NCBI GenBank assembly: GCA_910577115.1
Contig: CAJTMC010000003.1
Location: forward strand, 97,348-161,347
Direction of reading: 5' to 3'
DNA length: 64,000 bases
From: an uncultured Lachnospiraceae bacterium
Lineage (GTDB): Bacteria; Bacillota; Clostridia; Lachnospirales; Lachnospiraceae
The position numbers and the translations under genes were made by a program. The first letter of the stretch is position 1. Each line of letters opens with the position of its first letter. Positions 51,850 through 61,679 of this stretch are shown piece by piece. A model generated the notes under the pieces. The model searched no databases. It had not been told where the DNA came from and saw nothing but the letters and a program-made list of their open reading frames with translations.

Positions 51850-52614
51850 CTACTTCCCTAAAATCGACAAAAACGCCCTATCTAATGCTTCCCAGTCCAG
51901 CGTCCTGTCATCAGGCATTTCTTTTGAAAGCTGCCCGTATCTTTCGATTTCTGTTTCTATGTACCGATGGATTACGGGCATTTTGGGATTTTGGTCTTTT
52001 TCGTTACTCTTTGCTTTGATTGTGAGCATCTGCCCTATTTCTTTCGACAATTCTTTTGGGAGTGATTGATGAAATAACGCTTCAAAACGCACCGGGGGAA
52101 TTGTATGATTTGTTTCGATGTATTTACATGCGAAAAGCGGTCTGAGCGCGTAGATATATTTCTTGTACTTTACCTTATCCTCCTGTAAATACTGCTTATA
52201 TGTGCTGTTTGCCGTTCCATAGTAATGATACAATGCCGCTTTTTCGGAGAAATACTGTTTGCTGCTCTCATAAATGGCTTTCCATTCGTCCGTTGTCTTG
52301 TATACAACCGGTGAATTTGCCCACTCAAAGAGAGTCGCATTCCCCTTATGAAACTGAATGAGTGTTTTTTTCAGATCCCAGCCGTTGATGTCCAGCACTT
52401 CGTCGAGCTGCCATTCGATAACATCTCTTTTTTCCGAAAGACGCAGGTAATCTTCTTTTGGTCTTACAAAAATAAACCGCACGTCATAATCGCTGTCCGA
52501 CGATTCAACGCCCCATGCCCGACTTCCGGATTCTACTGCATGGAGCACTTTTACATTCTCTTTTTCTTCTATTTCCGCAAGCTTATCTAAGATTTCCTTT
52601 TTCATATCTCTCAT
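51850..52614 (-). CDS. Nucleotidyltransferase of RlaP/YcgL type (second copy)
   Basis: 254 residues from ATG 52614 (GGAGG, six bases). The Pol-beta-type active site is HAVESGSRAWGVESSDSDYDVRF, with aspartates of DSDYD as metal ligands. Such YcgL/COG3541 proteins include RlaP, a tRNA/RNA nucleotidyltransferase-like protein linked to RNA ligase systems, but no ligase is in the window. 90 bp downstream of its paralog. The nucleic-acid target is unknown. Confidence 0.85.
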   Translation of the reverse strand: MRDMKKEILDKLAEIEEKENVKVLHAVESGSRAWGVESSDSDYDVRFIFVRPKEDYLRLSEKRDVIEWQLDEVLDINGWDLKKTLIQFHKGNATLFEWANSPVVYKTTDEWKAIYESSKQYFSEKAALYHYYGTANSTYKQYLQEDKVKYKKYIYALRPLFACKYIETNHTIPPVRFEALFHQSLPKELSKEIGQMLTIKAKSNEKDQNPKMPVIHRYIETEIERYGQLSKEMPDDRTLDWEALDRAFLSILGK

Positions 52615-52703
52615 GAAAAACCTCCATTCCTGCGCAATCTGCAAATTCTTTTCTGAGAAAATTATACGCTTTTGGGTGTGTATAAGCACCATATTTGAAA
52701 TAT

Positions 52704-53732
52704 TTATTGGGGACAGGAATCAATTTCTATTGCTTTTCTATTTACATGCTCAACAAATTTTTCAACCTTTTCCATATCAGGATTATCCGGCAGGCATGTG
52801 TTTTTTGTTGCAAGCTCTAAGCGGCTTTCATAATCAGACAGCATATCATAAAATTCCTTTGAAAATGTTCTATCTTCTTTCTGAAAATCACCGCGCCGAA
52901 TCCTTTTTAGCAAATCTGAATCTTTTGTTCTATGTGTTTTTATTTCGCCCTTTTCCAGTATATCAATCGCCATCATAAACAGGCGTATCAGATGCATTGC
53001 GTGTTTGTTTAAATGATTGTCGTCCTTTTTTCGATTTCGCTTGCCGAGCTTGTCATAATCCCTGATTACGCTGTTCATGGCACCCAGCATATTCTCATAA
53101 TCCCGTAATGGTAAATGCTGATACTGCGCATCAATAAAGATTTCTATTTCAAACTCCGGATTGTCGGATTTGTCTATGTAAATGTTGATATTTCCTTTAT
53201 CAAGCAGTTGATTCTTCCGCCGGAAATCCTCTAAGGCATTTTTTACTGAATTATAAATATGCTGCTCCCGCTCCTGCTGCGGCATGGAATCCCTTGCGAT
53301 TGCATTTTGCAGCCTTCTAAGCTGTGCGCTCGCGTATCCGCCGAAGGATTTTGCAGCGCGCTTTGACAAAAATAACTGCTTATGGTCTAACAGCTCTTGT
53401 CCTAATGGTGTCTTTATCAAATATTGCTCCTCATCCAATCCCAGCAGCTCTATTGTATTGGGATTGCACTCTAACAGGAGCTTTATGATTTTATTGAACG
53501 CATAAATAACCGTATCTGTACTGTTGTCTTCATACTGTTCAAATTCCGTCAGCCCCAACAAATCGGAAGGCAGGTTTAATGTGATTCCCCTAAAATCAAT
53601 GTCACTGTTTTCGTTGTTTGTTCCATATGCATAACTTCCTCCAAGTCCCATAAGAATAATGCGATTTCCAAGTCTTGGATTTGTTCTTAAAAAATCATAT
53701 TGTGCAGATTGCATCAATTTTATAAAGTCCAT
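52704..53732 (-). CDS. Nucleotidyltransferase of RlaP/YcgL type (first copy)
   Basis: 342 residues from ATG 53732 (AAGGA, eight bases). Active-site motif is LMGLGGSYAYGTNNENSDIDFRGI, with the two aspartates of DIDF. C-terminal helical part includes NLKMKH-like HLNKHAMHLIRLFMMA. Its paralog lies just downstream, and the zinc-ribbon membrane protein gene 29 bp upstream, so the three probably form one operon. Role not known; the duplication of two divergent nucleotidyltransferases is unusual. Confidence 0.85.
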   Translation of the reverse strand: MDFIKLMQSAQYDFLRTNPRLGNRIILMGLGGSYAYGTNNENSDIDFRGITLNLPSDLLGLTEFEQYEDNSTDTVIYAFNKIIKLLLECNPNTIELLGLDEEQYLIKTPLGQELLDHKQLFLSKRAAKSFGGYASAQLRRLQNAIARDSMPQQEREQHIYNSVKNALEDFRRKNQLLDKGNINIYIDKSDNPEFEIEIFIDAQYQHLPLRDYENMLGAMNSVIRDYDKLGKRNRKKDDNHLNKHAMHLIRLFMMAIDILEKGEIKTHRTKDSDLLKRIRRGDFQKEDRTFSKEFYDMLSDYESRLELATKNTCLPDNPDMEKVEKFVEHVNRKAIEIDSCPQ

Positions 53733-53761
53733 TAGTATATTCCTTCCTGTGACCATATAGA

Positions 53762-55309
53762 TCAGTCAAAATCCATTCCTATTGCTTTCCACGAAGAACT
53801 ATTTTTTTGCACAGTTACTGTTCCTATTCTTGTTGTGCCATCATTATACGTAATTTTATACTCAAAGAAGGCATAGCTCCCCAATCCAGAGTTCGTTCCA
53901 ATATAAGTAATCGTACTGATAGATGATTGCTTATTAATAAGCATTCGACAATATGAATCCGCAACACTTTTGGCACTAATTATTTCACTCGAGTTTAATG
54001 TTAGTGAATCATATGAACCTCCAGAACTATAACTGTATGAGAATGTTCGTGGTGAATATGACAAGCTCACACTTGTGCTTAGATCCATATTGTCTGTATG
54101 AAGATATTCATCTTCTAAATAGCTCTCCAATCGTTCAATATCTTCTTTCAACTGTTTCTCTTGGTCAAAAGAAGACGATAAAAAGTCCATAACGTCGCAC
54201 ATTTTTGTTACAGTAGTTACATCCATATCAATAACATATACCGTTTTTTGACATTCTGCCAATTTGCTTATTACCGGACGATATTTTTCCGGGAAATCAT
54301 ATACTATCAAATCTATTTCGCCCACTTTATCTAATACCGCGTTTCTAGGAGCATCTAACGACTTCATTGAATATATTTCGGAATATGTATAATTTGAATC
54401 CCCGATATTCTTCATTACATCGTTATAGCCTCCTTCCCCATACCAAGCTGATACAACCGCATTTTCCCACTCTTTATACTCTTGCAACGCGGTTTCCCAC
54501 TGGGCATGCGTTTCCGCATCCATACCATATGTCCTGACATAAATCACTCTCCACAAAATAATAACTAAAACACACATAACAACTGCAATAGCAACAGCTA
54601 TTATTGTCTGCCTTTTTTTCTTTATTTCAACAAGTTGTTTTAATCTTTGTTCCTCTATTCTCTTCTCCTCTTCAGCCTTCTTATGTTCTCTTTCCTCTTC
54701 GCATTTTTTTATTACTGTTTCTTTGGAACATTTTTTAAAAATTAGTTCTTTCTCACTTCCACAAATTACACACTTTTCATTTTCTTCCCTATTTAATTCT
54801 CCACATATGCAAACCCATCCATTTGAATGATTCGCCGGATAGCATACAGCATTACTATTTATATTTTTAATATATAATAGCTGTTCATTTTCCGAGATAT
54901 CTTTGTCTTTATCGCTTCCAATCGACTGTAATCTTTCCACCTCATATTCAATGATTTCAGGTTCTTCCACTTCAATTATGTTGCCATCATCATAGCAAAT
55001 TTGGAAAGTAGTTACTTCTGCTTTTCTTATTTCGCCATTAGGAAGTTCAGATACGATATTGTTATTAAACTGTAAAGGCGGAATATTTAAGTCTTGCATA
55101 ATTATTGTAAACGCTTCATTCCCATTAACTAAAACAGGTTCTGAAAACGAATTATATCCATGTATTATAAATTTCATCGCCGTAATAGTTCCATACGAAC
55201 AGTTTGTAAAAGATAATCGGATCTTAGACTTACCCTCTTCTATAAAAATATCATATTTGAAATTCTGTATTCTGATGTTCAAATTAGCACTTCTCATTTC
55301 ATTTTTCAT
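53762..55309 (-). CDS. Zinc-ribbon membrane protein of unknown function
   Basis: 515 residues, three parts. Residues 1-160: beta-rich domain. About 166-185: zinc ribbon WVCICGELN...CVICG (CxC, CxxC). A lysine/glutamate-rich coiled coil (about 195-225) leads to one membrane helix (IIAVAIAVVMCVLVIILW, about 235-255), followed by about 260 residues expected outside the cell, ending with a beta-rich domain rich in Ser/Tyr. Sensor-like in layout: cytosolic zinc ribbon, one membrane pass, outside module. No known family recognised. Lower G+C than neighbours, and adjacent to two nucleotidyltransferases. Confidence 0.8.
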   Translation of the reverse strand: MKNEMRSANLNIRIQNFKYDIFIEEGKSKIRLSFTNCSYGTITAMKFIIHGYNSFSEPVLVNGNEAFTIIMQDLNIPPLQFNNNIVSELPNGEIRKAEVTTFQICYDDGNIIEVEEPEIIEYEVERLQSIGSDKDKDISENEQLLYIKNINSNAVCYPANHSNGWVCICGELNREENEKCVICGSEKELIFKKCSKETVIKKCEEEREHKKAEEEKRIEEQRLKQLVEIKKKRQTIIAVAIAVVMCVLVIILWRVIYVRTYGMDAETHAQWETALQEYKEWENAVVSAWYGEGGYNDVMKNIGDSNYTYSEIYSMKSLDAPRNAVLDKVGEIDLIVYDFPEKYRPVISKLAECQKTVYVIDMDVTTVTKMCDVMDFLSSSFDQEKQLKEDIERLESYLEDEYLHTDNMDLSTSVSLSYSPRTFSYSYSSGGSYDSLTLNSSEIISAKSVADSYCRMLINKQSSISTITYIGTNSGLGSYAFFEYKITYNDGTTRIGTVTVQKNSSSWKAIGMDFD

Positions 55310-55419
55310 TGGTTTGTATCCCTTTTTTGTTCTGAAAAGAAAAACTCATCTCTCTATTTTTCTACCATATGCTACCATATAAATCCTTACTTTTCCATAA
55401 CAAATATGACTGTTTTCAT

Positions 55420-56052
55420 TTACTCTAATGCCAACTCATAATCGTCTAAATAGTCTTGCAGCTTCTGTGCAAGTTTCCCAATATGCACTCCGTCTACAAA
55501 AGAATGATGCACCTGCACCGAAAACGGCATCAATATCCTTTGGTCTTTTTCGTAAAATTTTCCCCAGTCAAATAATGGCGTCGCATTCTCTTTTTTTCCG
55601 GAATCCGTATGCGAAATATGCGTATAAGATACCCAGGGAAAAGGAGAAAACTGATAGATATCATTTGCCATTGGCGCAGTAAAATACGCTGTTTGATTTT
55701 CTTCCGTTTCTTTCGCCAACACAACATAATCTTCCATTTTTTCCTGCATGGGAACATTCACTACCTTAAAAAGCTCGGTATCCTTATTCAGATAGGTAAA
55801 TGATGTATTGATTGTTTCAAAGATGGCGGGCTTTCCTTCCACAAAGCGGCAGCGAAATGCCTCGATTTCGTTGGCGCATTTTGTCACTGCATAGACAAAA
55901 GAAAATGTAAAGGAAATATTTTTCTTTTTTATTTTTTGAAGAAAATTAGTTACATCCAGTTCAAATGTTACACAATACTGTGGCTGAGTGCTGTTTCGAA
56001 ACACCTCACAATGCATGGCTCTGTCCCATGTGGATACATCAATAAATTTCAT
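55420..56052 (-). CDS. Chloramphenicol acetyltransferase-like protein
   Basis: 210 residues, the usual length for type A CAT. Catalytic motif QVHHSFVDGVHIG (HHxxxDG) is complete, and FTYLNKDTELFKV and FPWVSYTHISH match the fold. Acetylates chloramphenicol, or another small hydroxyl compound in the many relatives that give no resistance. AAGGAGG precedes the start. Followed by a gap, then converging arrangement; no mobile-element sequences are visible near it. Whether it gives resistance cannot be read from the sequence. Confidence 0.88.
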   Translation of the reverse strand: MKFIDVSTWDRAMHCEVFRNSTQPQYCVTFELDVTNFLQKIKKKNISFTFSFVYAVTKCANEIEAFRCRFVEGKPAIFETINTSFTYLNKDTELFKVVNVPMQEKMEDYVVLAKETEENQTAYFTAPMANDIYQFSPFPWVSYTHISHTDSGKKENATPLFDWGKFYEKDQRILMPFSVQVHHSFVDGVHIGKLAQKLQDYLDDYELALE

Positions 56053-56196
56053 CAGACTTCCTCCTTAATAAATTTTAATGGATTTTGTTATATATTGTTT
56101 GCTTTATCATACTTTATCCGTTGTCTGATGTCAATATGTTGTATTATGTCTTTATTAAAGTAACAGCTGCTTACCTTTTTGCAAGCGCCGCCCAAA

Positions 56197-56868
56197 TTAT
56201 TCAATATTCAATTCTTTCATGGCATGCATAATGTGAATCCTCATGGCATTCTTAGCGCCTTGTGCATTGTGTTGTTCTAAAAATTCCATTATCATTCTGT
56301 GATCATTTATTGTATCATTCTTTGCTTTTTCACTCTGAACAGACAGTACAACGCCTTTTGAAATTGCCTGATATAAGATAGGCATAAGTTTATTCATAAA
56401 TTCGTTGTGTGTTGCTTGTGCGATCGCTTTGTGAAAAGCGTGTTCGTCTTTTGTCCTGTCCTTACCGCTTTTGATTTCATCTTCAATTCGCTTTCCGTAG
56501 TCAAGTATCCTTTTTATTTCTGCATCTGTTCCCCTTTCAGCCGCGAGATAGGCCGCCTCCGGTTCAAAAATCAACCGCATTTCGTAAAGGTCTTTTGCAT
56601 TTACCTTGACGGTAGACAGCTGCTCCAAATCCTGCGGCTGTTCCTGCGCTTTTTGCGTGACATAAGTTCCTCTTCCACGCCTGATTTCCAGTATCTCATA
56701 GGCAACCAGTATTCGTATTGCTTCTCGCAGTGTTGTCCGGCTTACATTCAGTTCTTCCGATAATTCCAGCTCATTGGGGAGTTTATCACCAACGGAATAA
56801 CGCTTTTCTATGGTTATCATAGCCAAAATGTTGTCCGCGACGCTTTGGGAAAGCATTTTATTCTTCAT
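56197..56868 (-). CDS. FadR/GntR-family transcriptional regulator
   Basis: 223 residues. N-terminal winged helix (YSVGDKLPNELELSEELNVSRTTLREAIRIL...) and all-helical FCD effector domain with metal- or ligand-binding residues of the type D...H...H (KDRTKDEHAFHKAIAQAT, HRMIMEFLEQHN). This group usually responds to sugar acids or carboxylates and represses the matching genes; none are adjacent. Lies 144 bp upstream of the CAT-like gene. Confidence 0.88.
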   Translation of the reverse strand: MKNKMLSQSVADNILAMITIEKRYSVGDKLPNELELSEELNVSRTTLREAIRILVAYEILEIRRGRGTYVTQKAQEQPQDLEQLSTVKVNAKDLYEMRLIFEPEAAYLAAERGTDAEIKRILDYGKRIEDEIKSGKDRTKDEHAFHKAIAQATHNEFMNKLMPILYQAISKGVVLSVQSEKAKNDTINDHRMIMEFLEQHNAQGAKNAMRIHIMHAMKELNIE

Positions 56869-57070
56869 GTTTCATACCGCCTTTTTTGATATTATGCAAG
56901 GACTACACAATTGTAGTAACTTTATGCCCATTTGGGCACATACCATACCTCTCAATATTATACTCTGTATATCCAATAACTTCAAACAGAACAAACTCGT
57001 CCTTCCTTTTAACCTGCATGTTGCTGACGACCGATTCTCCAAATCCTTTGTCAAAATCTTTCAACAGCAA

Positions 57071-57295
57071 TTAACTATTAGGGGCAACTGCCTGAAAAGT
57101 CAGAATCTGCAAAACATGATAAACAACGTACCCCAATAAAAATATGCCTACTAAAACGCAGACAAGAAAAAGAACTGATTTCTCACTCGTCTGTTCTCCT
57201 TTCTTGCTCCGATTTCGGAGCAACGAACAAATGCCATATATAGCAAAAACCAAACCAATACAAACTTGAACCAGCAAAATCACAATTTCCGTCAC
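57071..57295 (-). CDS. Small two-helix membrane protein
   Basis: 74 residues with a GTG start at 57295, six bases after GGAGGGA; the reported TTG frame to 57310 would cover that site. Two membrane helices (about 5-24 and 36-60) separated by a basic loop (RNRSKKGEQTSEKS). No family recognised. It stands alone downstream of a gap containing the divergent acetyltransferase promoter and 202 bp upstream of the FadR-type gene. Confidence 0.6.
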   Translation of the reverse strand: MTEIVILLVQVCIGLVFAIYGICSLLRNRSKKGEQTSEKSVLFLVCVLVGIFLLGYVVYHVLQILTFQAVAPNS

Positions 57296-57492
57296 AATTT
57301 CCCTCCTCAATCTTCAAATTTACTTACAAATCCCAGTTTATCGCACCAATTTTATCACAGTCAATTCCTACTATCAACATACAATTTGGTGGAATTTCCG
57401 GTATCCGTCTTAACAATGTTACGGTTCAATCCGTTCCAGTAACAGGTAAAAGAGACGACTCTTTTATGAATGACTTTCCGCTTCTCTTATGC

Positions 57493-57498
57493 TATAAT
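57493..57498 (+). promoter_or_regulatory. Minus-10 box upstream of the ZmaR-like acetyltransferase gene
   Basis: TATGCTATAAT (TATAAT at 57493-57498) gives an extended minus-10; minus-35 is weak. It leaves a leader of about 80 bases before the ATG at 57581. Confidence 0.5.
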
Positions 57499-57580
57499 AG
57501 GCATAAACGAAAGTATGTACTTATTGATCTGGTCAATAGCAAACGGCATCATGCTCACATCTATGCAAGGGAGTGTTACG

Positions 57581-58348
57581 ATGATTTATGAAGTTACAAA
57601 CAGCAAAAATATTTCAGCCTTATTTGGTAAATGGGAAGAAACGCTCATTTGGTCTTGTTTACAGGGAATAATGGGAAAGCTTTATACAGACGATTGGGAC
57701 AATTCAACAGCGACAATGGCGATACTTGGGGATTTTACCTTTTTTGCGGGAAAGCCAAACATGGAACTGATATCTTACAAACCTGACTGGTGCCAACAGG
57801 ATTTTATGATTATGGTCCCGCAAAACGAGGACTGGCAAAATGCGATTATAAACTGTTACGGCAGTAAGGCAAAAATTGTTTCACGCTATGCAATCAGGAA
57901 AGAGCCGGATATTTTTGACAAGGAAAAGCTGGAAGAAGCCATTTCTGCTTTGCCAAAGGAGTATAAACTTTGCATGATTGACGAACAACTTTATCAAATG
58001 TGCAAGGCAGAAACATGGAGCGCAGATTTGGTATCGCAATTCCCCAATTACGAAATGTACCGCAAACTCGGATTAGGTGCAGTAATATGCAGAAACAATG
58101 TGATTGTATCAGGCGCCTCCTCTTATACCAGATATCAGGAAGGAATCGAAATAGAGATTGACACCAAAGAAGAATATCGCCGAAAAGGGCTCGCTTATGT
58201 ATGCGGCGCAAAACTGATATTGGAATGCTTACAGCGAAATCTATATCCCAGTTGGGACGCGCAAAACAAATTTTCCGTTTCCTTAGCAGAGAAACTCGGG
58301 TACCATTACAGTCATACTTACACAGCGATTGAAATACGGGGATATTAG
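57581..58348 (+). CDS. GNAT acetyltransferase, ZmaR-like family
   Basis: 255 residues from the ATG at 57581 with GGGAG about seven bases upstream; the frame also opens at 57470 but that start has no ribosome site and precedes the promoter. Typical segments are EYRRKGLAYVCGAKLILECL and YPSWDAQNKFSVSLAEKLGY, as in the PF12746 acetyltransferases that include a zwittermicin self-resistance protein. Specific substrate unknown. It overlaps the converging recQ by four bases at its 3' end. Confidence 0.87.
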   Translation: MIYEVTNSKNISALFGKWEETLIWSCLQGIMGKLYTDDWDNSTATMAILGDFTFFAGKPNMELISYKPDWCQQDFMIMVPQNEDWQNAIINCYGSKAKIVSRYAIRKEPDIFDKEKLEEAISALPKEYKLCMIDEQLYQMCKAETWSADLVSQFPNYEMYRKLGLGAVICRNNVIVSGASSYTRYQEGIEIEIDTKEEYRRKGLAYVCGAKLILECLQRNLYPSWDAQNKFSVSLAEKLGYHYSHTYTAIEIRGY

Positions 58349-60414
58349 ACAAGCTCATGTTTCTTTAGTCTGGAACGAATTGCACCATTTGTTCTGCCAT
58401 GCGCTTTCGCAATATCAGCTATTTTCATTCCGGATTCAAATTCCCTTATCAAGCTGCTATCTTCCTCATCTGTCCATGAAGCGCCTGCATTATTTTTAAT
58501 ATCCTGAACAAATGGTTCCTCGTCTGCGTCAGATGGTGCACTGATAACAGCATCCGGATTTTCAGAGATAAATGTTGTAATTGCTGCAATAAACCGCTCG
58601 CCATATTTATTATATTTATTCTCCGCAACGCCCGACACCGTAAGCATTTCCTGCTTATTCACAGGCGTTTTCGCACACATATCAATCAGTGTCTTATCAC
58701 TGAAAATAATATATGGCGGCATCGCCTCCTCTTTTGCAATCACCAGCCGCAGTTGACGCAGCTTTTCAAACAGCTTATATCCTGCGCTTGTAAGAGAATC
58801 CGTACTTCTTTTCTTTTTGTTTTCGCTACTTGCGGCTTTCTCCCTTTGGGCAAACGTTCTGACAATAACACGCGTATTCTCGTCTTTGAGTTCACTAATA
58901 TCTCCCATACGCAGCACACTATATTCTCCGTCGGTTTGAATGATATAACCTTCCTCCAACATTTGATTAACCAACAACCGAATATCCGCCTCGCTTCTGT
59001 GCGATAAAACGCCATATGATTTATAACGAACCGCACCGACCTCTCGCAGCCGGGCGCGGTTTGCGCCTAACAGTGTTCCTACCACAATGTGCAGCCCATA
59101 TCTGCCTCTCGTTTCCGCAATACAATTAATCACCCACTTTGCATCGGCAGTCATATCTGTTTCCAAGTATTCCCGATGACAGTTCCCGCAATTATCGCAT
59201 GGTGTGTTCGTTTTCTCACCAAAGTATTCCAGTATGTAGCTTCTAAGGCAGGAAGTCGTTTTACAATATCCCTCCATGACGTGGAGTCTGTGGGCATCTC
59301 TTTGTTTGATTAGTTCGATGTCGTCGGCATCAATACCTTCAAACTCTTTCTTCTCCAAAAGAAATTTATTAATCATCACATCTTTCGCGGAAAACAAAAG
59401 AATACACTGTGCGTTCTCACCATCACGACCCGCGCGTCCGGCTTCTTGATAATAATTTTCCATACTCTGCGGCATATTGTAATGAATGACAAATCTTACG
59501 TTTGACTTGTCAATTCCCATACCAAACGCATTTGTCGCCACGACAATCTGCACCCTGTCGTAAATAAAATCCTCCTGATTCTTCTTTCGCACCGCATTAT
59601 CCATTCCGGCATGATAACCGGTCACAGAAACGCCTCGTCCAAGCAGTTTTTCATATAAAGTATCCACATTTTTTCTTGTGGCACAATATATTACACCGCT
59701 CTCGTTCGGGTGTTTCTCAATATAATCTATAATAAAATCATCTTTTTGCTTTCCCGCAATATGCTCCACACTGTAATATAAATTTTCTCTGTCAAAACCC
59801 GTTACCACAAGCTTCGGGCTATCCAGCTTTAAAATGCATTCAATATCTGATTTTACTTCTTTTGTAGCTGTTGCCGTAAATGCACTGACAATCGGTCTGT
59901 TTTGCAACTGCTCCAAAAAGTCTGCGATTTTTAAATAGCTTGGTCTGAAATCCTGTCCCCATTGTGAGATACAATGCGCTTCATCAACCGTAACCATTGA
60001 AATCTCCGCACTGACCGCAAATTGTATAAATCCTGCACTTTCCAATCTTTCAGGCGCCACATACAAAATCTTGTATGTGCCTTGCAGTGCCAAGTCAAGC
60101 ACTTTTGATATCTGCGTTTCCGTCAGCGAGGAGTTGATAAATGCCGCATGTATTCCGGCTTCGTTTAATGCATGAACCTGATCCTGCATAAGCGATATCA
60201 ACGGTGATATTACAAGCGTAATACCGGATAACAGCAACGCCGGCACCTGATAGCATACGGATTTTCCCGCGCCTGTAGGCATGATAGCAAGTGCATCTCT
60301 TCCTTCCAAAATGGAATCAATAATTTCCTTCTGTCCGTTTCTAAAAGAATCATAGCCAAAATATGTTTTCAATATTTCCGAAGCATTCATATCTTTTCTC
60401 TTTTGATTTTGCAT
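58345..60414 (-). CDS. recQ: ATP-dependent DNA helicase RecQ
   Basis: 689 residues. SF2 helicase motifs: MPTGAGKSVCYQ (Walker A), DEAHCISQWGQDFRPSY, ATATA, and motif VI QEAGRAGRDG. Zinc-binding cysteines follow (CLRSYILEYFGE...CDNCGNC), then winged helix and an HRDC domain (about 520-600), and a C-terminal tail with a helix-turn-helix-like WTDEEDSSLIREFESGMK. Unwinds DNA 3' to 5' in recombination and repair. It is the ordinary RecQ; the fusion helicase at 7172-11965 carries a second, more diverged RecQ. Confidence 0.95.
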   Translation of the reverse strand: MQNQKRKDMNASEILKTYFGYDSFRNGQKEIIDSILEGRDALAIMPTGAGKSVCYQVPALLLSGITLVISPLISLMQDQVHALNEAGIHAAFINSSLTETQISKVLDLALQGTYKILYVAPERLESAGFIQFAVSAEISMVTVDEAHCISQWGQDFRPSYLKIADFLEQLQNRPIVSAFTATATKEVKSDIECILKLDSPKLVVTGFDRENLYYSVEHIAGKQKDDFIIDYIEKHPNESGVIYCATRKNVDTLYEKLLGRGVSVTGYHAGMDNAVRKKNQEDFIYDRVQIVVATNAFGMGIDKSNVRFVIHYNMPQSMENYYQEAGRAGRDGENAQCILLFSAKDVMINKFLLEKKEFEGIDADDIELIKQRDAHRLHVMEGYCKTTSCLRSYILEYFGEKTNTPCDNCGNCHREYLETDMTADAKWVINCIAETRGRYGLHIVVGTLLGANRARLREVGAVRYKSYGVLSHRSEADIRLLVNQMLEEGYIIQTDGEYSVLRMGDISELKDENTRVIVRTFAQREKAASSENKKKRSTDSLTSAGYKLFEKLRQLRLVIAKEEAMPPYIIFSDKTLIDMCAKTPVNKQEMLTVSGVAENKYNKYGERFIAAITTFISENPDAVISAPSDADEEPFVQDIKNNAGASWTDEEDSSLIREFESGMKIADIAKAHGRTNGAIRSRLKKHELV

Positions 60415-60462
60415 TCTACCTTTCTTCTTTTATCCTTTCCCTTTCTAAAAACACCCCTGATC

Positions 60463-61116
60463 TCATAGTTCATCGCATGCTTTTACCCTGTTGTAAATCG
60501 CCAGTCCATTATTTCTGCCAAATAAATGCAGACAATTCAAATAAATCGTTTTTGAAGTTTTTTCTTTCCCTTCAATCAAATTGCGAATTTCCTCTGTCAT
60601 GTTCTCGTATTCCGTACCCTCAAATAACTTTTGTAATACTGTTTTTATCCGCATTCGTTCCAAATAAGCGGCATGATATCCGCCAATGGTCAGATTTTCG
60701 CGCAACCGTTTCAGTTCTCTTGTCCGTTCATTGTTTTCTCCACCGCAGACAATCCCGTCCTCCACACATGGCGACAGCAATACTTTTCTTCTATGCTCTG
60801 CCCTTTTCTCCCAGTAATCCCGCACTGCCTGAAAACCGTTATCATTACTGACGATGACAGCGATCCCTTCCTGACCGCCGCCAAACAGCTCGCCGAGCTT
60901 GGACGCAATATAAAAATCCAATGCATTTTTTCCGGTTTTGCATAGCTTGCATATCTCAAAAATACATTCTGACGCTGTGATTATCTCCAATGTTCTTCGT
61001 TCCATATTCTTTTTGGTTTCACTATAAAAGACAATGATATGATCCTTTGCATTCAAATAACTGCTGCCTTTCATTCCTGCATTGCCAACATTCTCATAAT
61101 CAACCAAAAACAACAT
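60463..61116 (-). CDS. PIN/NYN-domain-like protein
   Basis: 217 residues. Acidic residues typical of PIN-like nucleases are in FLVDYENVG (start), ALDFYIASKLGEL and VIVSNDNGFQAV, which would form a metal-binding active site for RNA or DNA cleavage. The second half is helical. Such PIN-like proteins occur in defence and toxin settings. Overlaps no neighbour; 48 bp upstream of recQ on the same strand and 56 bp downstream of the XRE regulator. Confidence 0.8.
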   Translation of the reverse strand: MLFLVDYENVGNAGMKGSSYLNAKDHIIVFYSETKKNMERRTLEIITASECIFEICKLCKTGKNALDFYIASKLGELFGGGQEGIAVIVSNDNGFQAVRDYWEKRAEHRRKVLLSPCVEDGIVCGGENNERTRELKRLRENLTIGGYHAAYLERMRIKTVLQKLFEGTEYENMTEEIRNLIEGKEKTSKTIYLNCLHLFGRNNGLAIYNRVKACDEL

Positions 61117-61172
61117 GGTATCTCTCCTTCACACTGATACGGCAATTCATTTTGATAACCGATTCTTACATG

Positions 61173-61544
61173 CTACACCGCATTTTTATGTAGATATTGA
61201 ACGTACCGCAGCAGCCGTTTCATTGTTCCTTCATTTTCCTGTTTTGCCAAGAACTTACGTTTCCTAAAGTGTGTATCAATTTCATAGATATTTTCAACTT
61301 CTGTCAGTACTGCTTCCTTTTCCTTATATAAAAGATCTTTAAGCCCGATTTCATATAATTCCATCAGCGCAAACATGGTATCCGTCTGCGGGTAGCTTTT
61401 CCCTTCTTCCCATTTATAAATCGCCTGAATCGAACCAATACAAAGGTATTCCTTCACCGGTTCAACAGTAAGGTTCTTTGCCTGCCGACACCGTCTTAAA
61501 TTTTTCCCGATTAATTTTTTATCATACTCCGGTCTGTATTTCAC
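61173..61544 (-). CDS. XRE-family helix-turn-helix regulator
   Basis: 123 residues. Cro/C1-type helix-turn-helix at about 12-65 (LRRCRQAKNLTVEPVKEYLCIGSIQAIYKWEEG, shown here in part), followed by a helical C-terminal section. Regulators of this kind often control small defence or toxin modules. It lies between the PIN-like gene and the DUF262 gene, which share its strand. Confidence 0.85.
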   Translation of the reverse strand: MKYRPEYDKKLIGKNLRRCRQAKNLTVEPVKEYLCIGSIQAIYKWEEGKSYPQTDTMFALMELYEIGLKDLLYKEKEAVLTEVENIYEIDTHFRKRKFLAKQENEGTMKRLLRYVQYLHKNAV

Positions 61545-61679
61545 TCATATCCTCCATTATGTATATCCGTATTTTCACCTTGTAGCTTGGTTTTATAAGC
61601 ATATCACATATTTTTATAAATTGCATTAAACTTATAATCTAATCGCCTAAAACTAATATAAAACTATCCAAAAACCAAA

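Noticed and set aside
55420..56052. Acquired antibiotic resistance gene on a mobile element
   Set aside because: No mobile-element parts nearby, and many CAT-like proteins do not give resistance; only the fold and catalytic motif can be stated.
57470..57580. N-terminal extension of the ZmaR-like acetyltransferase
   Set aside because: The extension begins before the TATAAT box and has no ribosome site; homologs start near MIYEV.
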